NCBI RefSeq assembly: GCF_002899945.2 | Contig: NZ_PPEG02000013.1 | Location: forward strand, 50,255-114,254 | DNA from: Chryseobacterium viscerum | GTDB taxonomy: Bacteria > Bacteroidota > Bacteroidia > Flavobacteriales > Weeksellaceae | Direction of reading: 5' to 3' | DNA: 64,000 nucleotides | Part shown: in pieces, positions 17,546 through 26,928 of the stretch | Position numbering within the stretch: position 1 is the first letter of the stretch | How the letters are laid out: every line of letters begins with the position of its first letter | Translations under genes and position numbers: made by a program | The notes under the pieces: generated by a model | Databases searched by the model: none | What the model was told of the DNA's origin: nothing | The model's input: only the letters and a program-made list of their open reading frames with translations

Positions 17546-18343
17546 TTTTTAATTATTTAAAGTAAATATATTAAATATTTAGTTAATACTTAATAAAATT
17601 ATAATGTATTTAACATTTTTTAGTTTATTTCTTTCAATAAATTCAAACAAAAGTGATTAGTTTTCAAATTAATCAATATTCACAGTATTCTCCGATTTTA
17701 TTTAACATTTTAACTCAAAAATTTATGAAATACATTATTTGAGTTATCAATATATATTTAGTCTCAAAAATACTTTCAAGCCATTATTTAAAATAACTTT
17801 AAGTTGTTATTTAGCTTATTACAATATGAATGACACAAAGCAACAAAAATTTGATGCAAAATCATTTACAATTTTCATAGATATATATCTATGAAAAAGT
17901 ATTTTTTATAGATTATATTTTTCGGAATCAGGATGCAAAAAACAGTTTAAATTGACACCTGATTTTGGAGTAAATTATGTATCGTGATAAAAATACCTTA
18001 CTTTACTTGACATTAATTATGTTTTTGCTTTACACTAACAAATACTCCATAATAGAAGTCTATTTTCTTTTGAAGACATGCGATAAGAAATTTTTACGAT
18101 GAAAATGGGAGAATAGAGAATAATGAAAGAGTTTTAGTATCGAATTAGGAAAAGGTATTTAAATGAAAATTATTCCAACTACAAAATTTACAGTTTATGG
18201 GAAAAAGGCAAACTAAAAAAATTAGAGAAGAATTATTATGAATAGTTTTTACAAAAAGTGATAATAAAATTTCAAGAAACGATCAATATAATAAAATTAT
18301 TACTTTAGTTGTCATTAAATTAGTGAACCACTAAACTATTAAA
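17546..18343. other. AT-rich gap with one ORF remnant
   Basis: Most of this 800-bp stretch has no readable gene. At 18138-18245 on the plus strand one frame is open for 35 codons to a TAG and ends NYSNYKIYSLWEKGKLKKLE, a phrase typical of small MORN-like flavobacterial proteins; it has no start and is probably a gene remnant. Confidence 0.35.
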
Positions 18344-19829
18344 ATGAAAAGGCTATTTAGAACCGTTGAGATTGGATTACTGTTATTTGCAGTTTCATTT
18401 TCCAGACAACTGATTGCTCAAAACACCACAGACAGTATTGATGAATTCATCAAAGACAAAATGACACAATCGAAAATAACTGGTCTTCAGTTAGCAATTG
18501 TACGGAACGGAAAAATTGACAAACTGAAAAATTACGGTCTTGAAAGCTTGGAACATAAGGTAGCAACAAGTTCAAAAACAACCTTTTCGATCAACTCTAT
18601 GACCAAAGCTTTTGTAGGGGTGGCAATAATGCAGCTGCAGGAACAGGGCAAATTAAACGTAAAAGACCCGATATCCATATATATTTGACGATATTCCTAT
18701 CGAATGGAAATCTATAAGGATCAATCAGATTTTAAGCAATACTTCCGGTCTTCCCAATAATATAAACGAAAAGGAACAGGTATTGGGGGATGGTGATGAA
18801 AATCGCAACTTGGAAATGGTAAGAAAATTACCAATGGAATTTAGTCCCGGAGACAAATTCAGTTACAATCAGACAGGATATTATATTTTAGGAAGGATCA
18901 TAACCAAACTCAGCGGCTAGCATTTCACAAAGTTCATTGAGGAAAATCAATTCAGGCTGTCCGGTATGGTCTCCACCCTTTTTGTTGATTCAAACGATGT
19001 TATTCCAAATAATTCAAACTCGTATTCAAGCCTTTATAATGATGGTTGAAAGTGGATTAATGACGGTAAGCTGCATAATGCCTATGCCACTTTTCCTCTG
19101 TTTTTCAAAACGGCAACAGGAATTATTTCAATCTTAGAAGACCTAGGCAAATGGCTTATTGCACTGCAAAGTAGAAAACTGCTGAAGCATCAGTCAATAA
19201 TAGATCAGATGTTTGCTACAGCTAAATTAAACAACGGTAACATTGGTGGATTCAATAAGCTAACCAACGGTTATGCCTTGGGCTGGCCGACAGTAGTCAG
19301 AGAAAACCACCCTGCACTGTCACCCGTTGGCGGAATGCGTTCCGCCTTGTTCTTATATCCTCAGGATGATCTCACGGTAATCATATTAACCAATCTCCAG
19401 GGATCAAACCCTGAATGGTTCATCGATGAAATCGCCGGTTTCTACATTCCGAATATGAAATTAAAAAAAGGGTTAGGATCAAGTAAGAATTGAGGTTTTT
19501 GCGCCAACAACTTTTGAAGAGTGACTTTAAAAATGCATATAAAATTTTCAGCAAAATCAGTAAAGACAATAAAAACTTTGCATTAACAGAAGATGAAGTA
19601 AACTCTTGGGGTTACCAGCTTGTAGAACAAGGCAAAAAAAATGAACCACTGCAGATTTTTAAATTGAACACTATGCTATTTCCCAAAGTTCTAATGTCTA
19701 CGACAGCTATGGTGAAATGCTGGAAAAACTCTTGGAAATCGGAAGGAAGCTATCTTTAAATATAAGAAATCTTTAGAACTAGACCCTGACAATATCAATG
19801 CTGCCAATTATTTAAAAGATAAAAAATGA
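18344..19829 (+). pseudogene. Serine hydrolase (class C beta-lactamase-like) pseudogene with TPR tail
   Basis: The start is intact: a signal peptide, then FSINSMTKAFVGVAIMQL with the SxxK catalytic motif. A frameshift near 18685 moves reading to the frame with DDIPIEWKSIRINQILSNTSG and the YxN motif (SYNQTGYYILGRI). That frame has TAG at 18918 and TGA at 19047. Another shift near 19490 leads to a TPR-like tail (DFKNAYKIFSKIS), and a third near 19745 to YKKSLELDPDNINAANYLKD. Intact relatives combine a penicillin-binding-type hydrolase with a short TPR tail, so all parts belong to one ancestral gene now dead by at least five lesions. Confidence 0.85.
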
Positions 19830-19870
19830 GAGTGTATAAGTAAACTCATTAGTTATTACAAAATCTCAAA

Positions 19871-19910
19871 AAACGATACCAAAGTCAATTATTTACTGTG
19901 GTATCGTTTT
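19871..19910. terminator. Bidirectional terminator
   Basis: AAACGATACCA, a 17-base loop, TGGTATCGTTT, with A residues before and T residues after the stem. It separates the plus-strand serine hydrolase pseudogene from the convergent minus-strand NmrA gene. Confidence 0.75.
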
Positions 19911-19920
19911 ATTTAATAAA

Positions 19921-20862
19921 TTAATTTTTATTTATTACAAGATTCCTGTCAATATTATCTTTAGCCCATTGCTCTGCAGAAGTTGTTTTAATACCATTTT
20001 GAAAATTAAAAGTTTTCTCTAGCTCCCAGGAAACACCTTGTCCTGCTCCAAATATTGAACGATACTTTTTAACAAAATTGCTCGGATCATTTTTAAGATC
20101 CCTCTGTATCTCTGTCATGTCAGAAAGTGTACGTTCAAATTTTTGTCCTGATAATGATTCAGCAATATCAGCTAATTGTCCATATGTAATGGTATCTCCA
20201 CCAATATAAACGATTTCGTTCTCTATCTGTGGTTCTGTAAAAAATATCTCTGCTGTCAGCTTACCAATATCCTCAGGTGTTGTCACTGTAAGTGCAATAT
20301 CCCATCCACCAATGGCATTTATTGATTTTTTCTCTAAATCTAAAACGCCGAAGAAGGGTTGAAAGAGATAGCTTGTAAACATACCCGTGGAAACAATAAC
20401 CCATTTTGTTTCACTTTGTGATCTGAGGAGTTCTCTTACATCAAGCTGCTCATCAAAAAGATCCTGTGCACTACCTCGCCCTATTACTTCAAAATCAACT
20501 CCAAACTGCCATGGAAAATACCTTTTGACCCCGGCATCCAGCACAGCATTTGCCAATTTAAGCTGAAATCCTCCTGCACCGCTTCCATAACCTGTGCAGG
20601 AAACAATGGAGTCATAGTTTTTAAAAATAGAGACAAGTTCAGAAGATGGAGAAGCCAGATCCCCGGGAAGTAATTCCACACCTAATTCTTTAAGTTCGGT
20701 TATGTTCTTTTTCTTATCTGCATCTTCAGAATTAATAGTTGATTCCCTGAGTAAAACCGTAACCCTTATATTGCTATAGTTTTTAGCTTTTTTTGATAAA
20801 TTACGGATTACAGGCATTCCTAACTCACCTGCTCCCAGAACTAAAATTGATATATTTTTCAT
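19921..20862 (-). CDS. NmrA/isoflavone-reductase-like NAD(P)-dependent protein
   Basis: 313 residues with an N-terminal Rossmann dinucleotide site (ILVLGAGELGMPVIRNL), then TVLLRES, ELLPGDLAS and IVSCTGYGSG. Residues near 130 read AGVKRYFPWQFGVD, the family's substrate-side segment, as in fungal NmrA and aromatic alcohol reductases. The protein is cytosolic and could be a redox enzyme or an NADP(H) sensor. An HxlR regulator is divergently transcribed 278 bp away, an arrangement common for oxidoreductases induced by electrophiles or quinones. Confidence 0.85.
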   Translation of the reverse strand: MKNISILVLGAGELGMPVIRNLSKKAKNYSNIRVTVLLRESTINSEDADKKKNITELKELGVELLPGDLASPSSELVSIFKNYDSIVSCTGYGSGAGGFQLKLANAVLDAGVKRYFPWQFGVDFEVIGRGSAQDLFDEQLDVRELLRSQSETKWVIVSTGMFTSYLFQPFFGVLDLEKKSINAIGGWDIALTVTTPEDIGKLTAEIFFTEPQIENEIVYIGGDTITYGQLADIAESLSGQKFERTLSDMTEIQRDLKNDPSNFVKKYRSIFGAGQGVSWELEKTFNFQNGIKTTSAEQWAKDNIDRNLVINKN

Positions 20863-20924
20863 TTAAAAAATTTTAAGGTTCAGAAATCTAATCCAAACTG
20901 ATACAATTAGTTCCCTTCCTTGAG

Positions 20925-20955
20925 CAAAGTTACTGAGTTCAGATTATGAAAGCAA
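20925..20955 (-). promoter_or_regulatory. Candidate promoter of the NmrA gene
   Basis: On the minus strand TTG (20955-20953), 20 bp, then TAACTTTG (20932-20925), a good match to the Bacteroidota TTTG / TAnnTTTG pattern. It lies about 60 bp before the start codon. AAGTTAC (20927-20933) overlaps it and has an inverted copy GTAACTT at 20974-20980, a possible regulator site. Confidence 0.5.
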
Positions 20956-21140
20956 TAAGATACTTCGTTGTGAGTAACTTACCTTAATGTTAGTTTTTTG
21001 ATTTCTAGTCCAATTATTTTAAATAAGATGATTTTTTTTTCACCTTAGCCGATAGAAGCTATAAAATTATCTTATTGTAAGAGTTTTTTCAGTCAGAAAA
21101 ATCTATCTTTAAACATAATTCGCGATATAAATTAAAGTAT

Positions 21141-21554
21141 ATGGATAGACTGATGACTGATGCCGAAATCGAAGAAGCTTGGGAGGATATTTGCAAAGTG
21201 CTCAACAAAGATCAGGATGAACTAAAACGGGATATATTGAATCATGTCGGCAATAAATGGTCACTTTTTGTACTCCATGCTCTAGGAATAGATGGAAAAA
21301 TGCGCTTTTCAAATTTAGAGAATCATATTAATGGAATAAGTCAGAGGATGTTAACAAAATGCTTGAGAGAATTGGAACGAGATGGACTGATTTCAAGAAG
21401 TGTTTACCCTGAAGTTCCACCAAGAGTGGAATATGAATTAACGACTCTAGGTAGAGGCCTATTGGTTCAGGTTACTCCGCTTTGGTTTTGGATCGCTCGT
21501 CATAAAACTGAACTTAATAACGCCAGAGCAAATTACATTAAATATATAGGTTAA
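21141..21554 (+). CDS. HxlR-family transcriptional regulator
   Basis: 137 residues with the winged-helix HxlR pattern: ILNHVGNKWSLFVLHAL, then MRFSNLENHINGISQRMLTK, LRELERDGLISRSVYPEVPP and VEYELTTLGRGLL. Members bind as dimers and often repress a divergent redox gene in response to quinones, aldehydes or thiol stress. No conserved redox Cys stands near the N-terminus except one in DICKVL. The probable target is the NmrA gene. Confidence 0.92.
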   Translation: MDRLMTDAEIEEAWEDICKVLNKDQDELKRDILNHVGNKWSLFVLHALGIDGKMRFSNLENHINGISQRMLTKCLRELERDGLISRSVYPEVPPRVEYELTTLGRGLLVQVTPLWFWIARHKTELNNARANYIKYIG

Positions 21555-21719
21555 TAGTTGAAGTAATTTATTTGAGAAAAATCAGAAATAGCACTGGGAA
21601 ATCTCAAAAAATGATTAAAAATTAAAAAAGCAGGTAATAACAAGAAAAAACTTGCCTCTGATTAACTTCTTATTAAAGCTATTAAAGGTAAATATGGACC
21701 ATTGAATTAATAGGGAATT

Positions 21720-22127
21720 ATGAAAACAACAATTACCGAATACGAAAAAAGAATTACAATAAAAGATATCCAGCAGATTGAGGAAAGTTTTGATATTGTA
21801 ATACCGGAAAATCTTAAAAAATTATATTTGAAATACAACGGCGGAATCATTGATATTGATAATGAATCATATGATTTCGACAGCATAAAGTATGGTATGA
21901 CAACTATTGAAGAATCTATTGATAGCTTACAGATTACAGAGCAGCATATCACCAAAGAATATCTTCCTTTTGCTACTTCGCCTGTAGGACATATTGTTTG
22001 TATTTATACTGCTGCCGGTAAAAGGAAAGGGCAGATTTTCCTTTTTAGATACGATGAATTAGAACCAATTTTTTATAACAACTCATTAGAAGAATTTCTG
22101 AATATTAAATCGATAGACGATTTATAA
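21720..22127 (+). CDS. SMI1/KNR4 (SUKH) family protein
   Basis: 135 residues with the SUKH pattern: DIQQIEESFDIVIPENLKKL followed by YLKYNGGIID, a central acidic part and PFATSPVGHIVCIYT. SUKH proteins are common immunity proteins against polymorphic nuclease toxins and also occur alone. No toxin gene is beside it, so it may be an orphan immunity gene. The gene has its own AT-rich upstream region. Confidence 0.85.
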   Translation: MKTTITEYEKRITIKDIQQIEESFDIVIPENLKKLYLKYNGGIIDIDNESYDFDSIKYGMTTIEESIDSLQITEQHITKEYLPFATSPVGHIVCIYTAAGKRKGQIFLFRYDELEPIFYNNSLEEFLNIKSIDDL

Positions 22128-22173
22128 GCTTAATGACAACCATTTAATTTTGTATCATTTATAAAAAATTATT

Positions 22174-22368
22174 CTGAATAAAATCTCAAAAAAAGATCCT
22201 TTCAGTCTATTTAATCAAGAAGAAAGAATAAAAGTTCAGGACGAGAAAATCAATGAAATCAATCAGTAAATAAAAATAGAAGATGATTATGGTTCATTTT
22301 AATCTCAGCCGATCAATAATAAAGTCAGAGAAATTGAATCACGTTTAGATGATATTGAAGACAATTAA
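22174..22368 (+). pseudogene. Small decayed ORF with two in-frame TAA
   Basis: One frame reads LNKISKKDPFSLFNQEERIK and on to KINEINQ, TAA (22267), IKIEDDYGSF, TAA (22300), then SQPINNKVREIESRLDDIED and a final TAA. All three pieces are in the same frame and are charged and coiled-coil-like, so this is probably one gene broken by nonsense changes. No start codon is obvious. The family is unknown. The rest of 22128-22689 shows nothing else. Confidence 0.4.
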
Positions 22369-22689
22369 ACTTTTGTTTCATATATTTATAAAACCAAAAT
22401 CGAGGAGTTTACAAAAGGTACAGTTCTTAAAACGACACTGTATTTTTTCACTATATTGACAATATAAGCTTCCTCTTTACTATGGTAGAATAACTTATAG
22501 GGGTAGTGACCATATCATATTCATTGATAGCTTAACTTCGGTTTTGGTTTAGTGTAAAGTTGTATTTACTTAACTTAATTTATATAGCAGTTGTTTTAGG
22601 AGATATTAAAGCATAGCAATTAGGCGAAAACAATTTGCCTCACTTTGCTTTTTTAATAGATCACAATTATCTTTTTTGTGATAGAATAT

Positions 22690-23337
22690 TTACTGATTAT
22701 ACAGCCTTAGAATCTCCACCAATTCGGGTATGGATCGTATTTTCAGCTTCTCAAACAACCTGTTTTTATAAGTGCTGATCGTTGATGAATGGAGATTTAG
22801 TTGATTAGAAATTTCTTTGAGGGGAAGGCCTTCTGCAATCTTATTGGCAATTTGCAATTCGCGGTCTGATAGACCTTCAAAGGGAGAATTTTTTGTCACA
22901 CCAGTTAATGATTCTAAAAAAATCGATTCTTTTATATTATCACTGACATATCTGCCTTTACTGAGCATCGCCGTTAAGGCAGTCTCAATTACTTCAGTGG
23001 AGCTTAGCTTGCTTAGATAGCCACCAGCACCCATTTTTAGATAACGCATCCCATACAACTCTTCATCCTGTGAAGAAAATATTAGAATTTTTAATTCAGG
23101 TTGGTGAATTTTTATATAATCTATTGCTTCCTGAACAGTACCATTAGGCATATTAACGTCCATGATGGCCAGATCAAATTCTTCTTTCAGAATTAATTTG
23201 TACAGTGATTTATAATCCTCAACTTCTGAAGTTATGGCATTGGGTCTGAATCGTTTGATTGTTTGTATCAAACCCATCCGAACGATACCATGATCATCTG
23301 CCACAACAATGCGAATGTTTACTTTTAAACCCATCAT
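22690..23337 (-). CDS. NarL/FixJ-type response regulator
   Basis: 215 residues. The receiver domain has the acidic pocket VVADDHG (D14, D15) and phospho-acceptor D60 in LAIMDVNMPNG, with the conserved Lys in GYLSKLSS. The LuxR helix-turn-helix follows: LSDRELQIANKIAEGLPLKE and STISTYKNRLFEKL. The start MMGLKVNIRI overlaps the stop of the kinase gene by 4 bp, so the two are translationally coupled. Confidence 0.95.
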   Translation of the reverse strand: MMGLKVNIRIVVADDHGIVRMGLIQTIKRFRPNAITSEVEDYKSLYKLILKEEFDLAIMDVNMPNGTVQEAIDYIKIHQPELKILIFSSQDEELYGMRYLKMGAGGYLSKLSSTEVIETALTAMLSKGRYVSDNIKESIFLESLTGVTKNSPFEGLSDRELQIANKIAEGLPLKEISNQLNLHSSTISTYKNRLFEKLKIRSIPELVEILRLYNQ

Positions 23338-24068
23338 TCTATAAATTTACGTAAAAAAAGAGAAACCGTAGTGCCTTTATTTTCAGTGGAAATGATTTGT
23401 ATGTTTCCATGCAGCAAGGATATAAATTTTCTTACAATTTTCAAACTTAACCCAACTCCTTTCTCACCCGATGTTCCCAGGAATATGGGATTATCATACG
23501 TGTAGATCGCAGATAAATACTTTTCATTGATTCCTGTCCCGAAATCAATGATAGAAAGCACAATCTGATCACCTTCCGTAATTACCTGTAAATAAATATC
23601 TTGATCCGGAAAGGAGTATTTTAGCGAATTGTTAAAAATTTTGTCTAAAACGTATTCGAGCAACAGACGATCACTTGCAAGAAATACATTGTGATCACCT
23701 TTAAAATAAAATTTAATGTTTTTTTCTTTTAATTTTGCAGCGTATTTTTCTTCTAAATAGTGAAAAAGATCCATCAACATGATTTTAACGGGTTTAATCT
23801 TAAAATCTCCGTATTGTGTTTTTATCCAGGTAATGCTGTCCTGGATCGTTTGCAGATTCTTCAAGGTATCAAGTTTTACCTGCGGCAACAACTTAAAAAA
23901 ATCTTCCTCACTTAAAGTTTTTTGCTCTAGCTCTTCTATAAGCCACAGAAAAACTCCAAACAATTCTTTTGAGTCATGAGACAATATCGAGATCAGCCCG
24001 TTCTTGAAATTGATTTCGTTTTCCAGTCTTTCGATTTTTAATTGCAGTTCGTTGATAAAATCATTCAT
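23334..24068 (-). CDS. Cytosolic sensor histidine kinase
   Basis: 244 residues with no membrane segment or input domain; a short N-terminal coiled coil (INELQLKIERLENEINFKN) leads to an H-box ISILSHDSKELFG with His31. The ATPase part shows DKIFNNSLKYSFP (N-box), IDFGTGINEKY (G1) and GEKGVGLSLKIVRKF (G2). It should phosphorylate the LuxR-type regulator encoded next. With no sensor domain it probably takes its signal from a partner or from the coiled coil. The pair lies just downstream of the fimbria-like operon in the same direction and could control it, though that is only inferred from position. Confidence 0.9.
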   Translation of the reverse strand: MNDFINELQLKIERLENEINFKNGLISILSHDSKELFGVFLWLIEELEQKTLSEEDFFKLLPQVKLDTLKNLQTIQDSITWIKTQYGDFKIKPVKIMLMDLFHYLEEKYAAKLKEKNIKFYFKGDHNVFLASDRLLLEYVLDKIFNNSLKYSFPDQDIYLQVITEGDQIVLSIIDFGTGINEKYLSAIYTYDNPIFLGTSGEKGVGLSLKIVRKFISLLHGNIQIISTENKGTTVSLFLRKFIE

Positions 24069-24842
24069 AAATTCAGTATCAAAGGTTATAAAAGCTTTTT
24101 GAAATTATTTTTTTGAAAAGGCAGAAAGTTTTATAGTGTTTAAATATGAATAAAAATATCCGATCCAGACCTTTCCTTCAGGAGTTGGCAAGTTATAAAA
24201 AATATCATATTAGTTAAAAAAATCAAATGGGATTTACTTAAAATAGTAAATTCCATATTTATCTTATTAAAATCCGGATCGCACAAAAGGGAAAAGTTGA
24301 AATTCATAAAAAGTGCTGAATTGTTGAGAAAACCACCTCCCGGAATCCTAATATATGAATGTGCTCCAAAGATGATGAAAAAAAAGAAATACCAATGTTT
24401 ATATTGTTATAGCAAACATCAGGAGACTAACTAATAAATTTTAATTCAAACAGCTTCTAAATTTTTCTCTTTCCTGTCAAATAAATATAAAGGAACGATA
24501 ATTCGCCTCAAGCCCCGGAATGGAATAACTTCTTTGAAATTTAAATGCCGAGTTCTTAAGTTCATAAACCGAAGACTGATCATACAAAAGTAGTGAAGGT
24601 TCTGAGAATGAATCTGATTGAAGATGCAATACTGGAAGCAAGAACTTAAACTTGCCCTTCAAAGCTAATAATCATGGTACAAAGCTCCAAATTGGTGATC
24701 TTAGTGGCCGCAAACACAAAAAATCAAAAACATCGGTATACTTTTTTTTAATGCTTTTAATTTATCAAGATCGTACTGATCCGGCGATTGATTATTCCTA
24801 TTAAAGTGGTCGATAAGGAGGAGCTTATTTCAGAAAATATTG
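24069..24842. other. Gap of 770 bp without a supported gene
   Basis: AT-rich sequence between the kinase gene and the fimbria-like operon. A 61-codon minus-strand frame at 24477-24662 exists (phrase FKFQRSYSIPGLEANYRSF) but has no recognisable domain and no upstream signal; it may be a remnant. I see no RNA gene or repeat. Confidence 0.4.
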
Positions 24843-26276
24843 TTAAATTGCCGTAAAGCTATAATAAACATTGATTGAGTAAGTGGTATTTTCCTTACCT
24901 ATCAAACCTTGGGCACCCACAGGTGATATGGTGTATCTTACGTTCAGTCCGCGGTCCAAAACCGGTGTTCCGTTAAAGAATATTTTTTGAGGCGTTTTGG
25001 ATAAGGGAACATTTACAGAGCTTCCATCCAAACCAATTTGTAAAATATTTGAATTAATGCTGGTCTGCAGACCGCCTTTCTTGAAATAATTTTCGTCCGA
25101 TTTTACATAGAGCTCAAAATTTTCATTATTGGACAATATAATTTGATTTGGAATCATTTGTGACTGACCATCAGTGTAATGGGCGGCGGTATTGAAATTG
25201 AAGTTTACATTGCGCCCGGAACCGGGAATGGTGATCTCCGACAGAGGAAGCACCTTTAGCTGAACAGCCTTATTTTGCAAACTGTTAATTGAGTTATCTG
25301 TACTTCTGGCATTGAGATTCAATTCAAATGTGTAAGTTCCAGCTTCAAAAAAAAAGTTTTTAAAATCATCCGCAGACACATAAAGCTCCGGAATGAAGTT
25401 GCTTCTGTTTCCCGCTGCAACACTAAAATTAGCTGCGGAAAAATTCTGAAAATCGGAAGATAAGGCTTTGGTTGTGATTGCAGATCCGTTACTACCCAAT
25501 TTAATGCTTGCTATATTTCTGGTTCCGGAAAAACCTTTAGAGGACGTGAACTGAATGTTTGTGGAAGCAGCCTTCGCCCAAAAATTAAAATCAACCGTAT
25601 GCGCGATTTCCGTATTCCCCAAATCCCACACCCGCGTGCTGGTATTGCGGTAGTCATTCAAAGAAGATATTTCTATATATTTTGTTAAAGAGTTTGTGAT
25701 CCATCGCATAGATGAAGGAATGACTAAAATTGTTTTAAAATTCCGGGGTGTGAAGTTATTATAATTCTGAGTGATATCCATGGAGTAATTCCCCGCCTGG
25801 AAGGTATTGGCAGTAAATTGTGAGGCAGAAATTTTAAATGTAAAATTGATATTTCCCCGGTTGAATCCTCCCGCGAGACTGAGTGATGGTGGTTCAAACC
25901 ATTTTATAGCACTTGTACTGAATGACTGAAAACCTGGTAAATAACCTGAAAATCCAGTAGATGGCAGCTGCCCGCCCATACTTTCTAATTGCCACAGAAG
26001 AGTGGAACTGGGTAACGTAAGTGAGGAAGAAGAGTGAATAAAAGTTGGTCCGGAAACAGAGGTAAATGTAGGAGCTGTTGGGAGTAATCCCAAAAAGGTA
26101 TAATCCCAGTTTGTTCTGTTGGCGTTCGTCATTACCCTTGTAGATACTGAGGTAAATTCGCTCCTGTTAAAAATATTATTGTCAGGAACCGACAGGTACA
26201 CATCCTGAGCTTTCATGACTGTAGACCCGCAGAACGCGATAAAAATTCGTATTAGAAAAGCCCTCATCTTTTTCAT
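24843..26276 (-). CDS. Large fimbrial subunit, putative tip adhesin
   Basis: 477 residues with a signal peptide ending VMKAQ. Beta-rich and without Cys after the signal region. The last 135 residues resemble the pilin-like subunit of the same operon: VNFNFNTAAHYTDGQ matches VAFNYFTAADYNSDQ, NENFELYVKS matches TKNFNVRVKA, and both end with a LN-x-x-YTI ... GK ... TY-x-x-x-V-x-Y-x-x-T block. An N-terminal region of about 340 residues is extra. A large N-terminal domain on a pilin-like C-terminal domain is the plan of fimbrial tip adhesins such as FimH, though no sequence relation to FimH is claimed. It is the last gene of the operon. Confidence 0.6.
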   Translation of the reverse strand: MKKMRAFLIRIFIAFCGSTVMKAQDVYLSVPDNNIFNRSEFTSVSTRVMTNANRTNWDYTFLGLLPTAPTFTSVSGPTFIHSSSSLTLPSSTLLWQLESMGGQLPSTGFSGYLPGFQSFSTSAIKWFEPPSLSLAGGFNRGNINFTFKISASQFTANTFQAGNYSMDITQNYNNFTPRNFKTILVIPSSMRWITNSLTKYIEISSLNDYRNTSTRVWDLGNTEIAHTVDFNFWAKAASTNIQFTSSKGFSGTRNIASIKLGSNGSAITTKALSSDFQNFSAANFSVAAGNRSNFIPELYVSADDFKNFFFEAGTYTFELNLNARSTDNSINSLQNKAVQLKVLPLSEITIPGSGRNVNFNFNTAAHYTDGQSQMIPNQIILSNNENFELYVKSDENYFKKGGLQTSINSNILQIGLDGSSVNVPLSKTPQKIFFNGTPVLDRGLNVRYTISPVGAQGLIGKENTTYSINVYYSFTAI

Positions 26277-26286
26277 ACTTTTAAAT

Positions 26287-26928
26287 TTAAAACTTTTTCA
26301 CCTTAATGTTGGTGTCTTTCTTATTATATTCAAAAACCACGGTTTGTGGATAACCTTCTTTTGTCACCTGAATAGTTTGGGTAGGTTGTGTATAATTGTA
26401 TTTGTCATTTTCAATATAGAGGCTGTATTTTCCATCTTTCAGGAAAAACTCAAACTCATTTTTTTGGTTAACCACGGCAGTATAGATCACGCCATCTTCA
26501 CTTTTTGCATACACCACTATTCCGGTTACATCCGTTTCCAAAACATCATAGGCTTGTTTGATCTCTGTTAATTTACCACTTACCCTGATATTTTTCACCA
26601 AGCCCACTTTGCGGTTAATATTGTTATGTACCATAATAGCAGGATCCATCATCAATCGGGCACCCGCACTTTCGTTCACCTTCAGTGTGTAAGTACCTTC
26701 AGGTACATTCTGAAAAACTACTTTTCCGTTCTTATCTGTCATCGCTACATAATTGTCCAGTTTTACAATTTCATTAGCAAGTACCGATTCACCAGACTCC
26801 AGAAGTCCATTAAAATTTTTATCTTCAAAGAACTGAAACACCACTTTATGATTTCCGAGAGCCGTAGCTGTGGTAAAATATTTTTTTAATCCCCACTCTG
26901 AACTGATAATAACTGCCACTGCTTGCAT
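26287..26928 (-). CDS. C-terminal part of the usher-like protein (other frame)
   Basis: This frame continues the barrel protein after an A7 tract at 26881-26887. From the tract it reads KKYFTTATALGNHKVVFQFF, then a Ca-loop-like EDKNFNGLLESGE and SdrB-like beta-sandwich units (DKNGKVVFQNVPEGTYTLKV). The ATG at 26928 overlaps the barrel reading in another frame and is probably not a true start. With six A instead of seven the two frames would form one 934-residue protein. C-terminal beta-sandwich domains after a barrel are also the plan of classical ushers. Confidence 0.65.
   Translation of the reverse strand: MQAVAVIISSEWGLKKYFTTATALGNHKVVFQFFEDKNFNGLLESGESVLANEIVKLDNYVAMTDKNGKVVFQNVPEGTYTLKVNESAGARLMMDPAIMVHNNINRKVGLVKNIRVSGKLTEIKQAYDVLETDVTGIVVYAKSEDGVIYTAVVNQKNEFEFFLKDGKYSLYIENDKYNYTQPTQTIQVTKEGYPQTVVFEYNKKDTNIKVKKF

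Noticed and set aside
14625..22195. Recurring CTCAAAAAACGAT-like strings (about 14633, 19865, with shorter versions at 21603 and 22186)
   Set aside because: A-rich 12-mers recur by chance in DNA of this composition, and the flanks share nothing else.
26881..26887. Programmed -1 ribosomal frameshift at the A7 tract
   Set aside because: Joining the frames needs a +1 (or -2) shift, not -1, and no stimulatory hairpin is obvious; an indel or slippage mutation is simpler.
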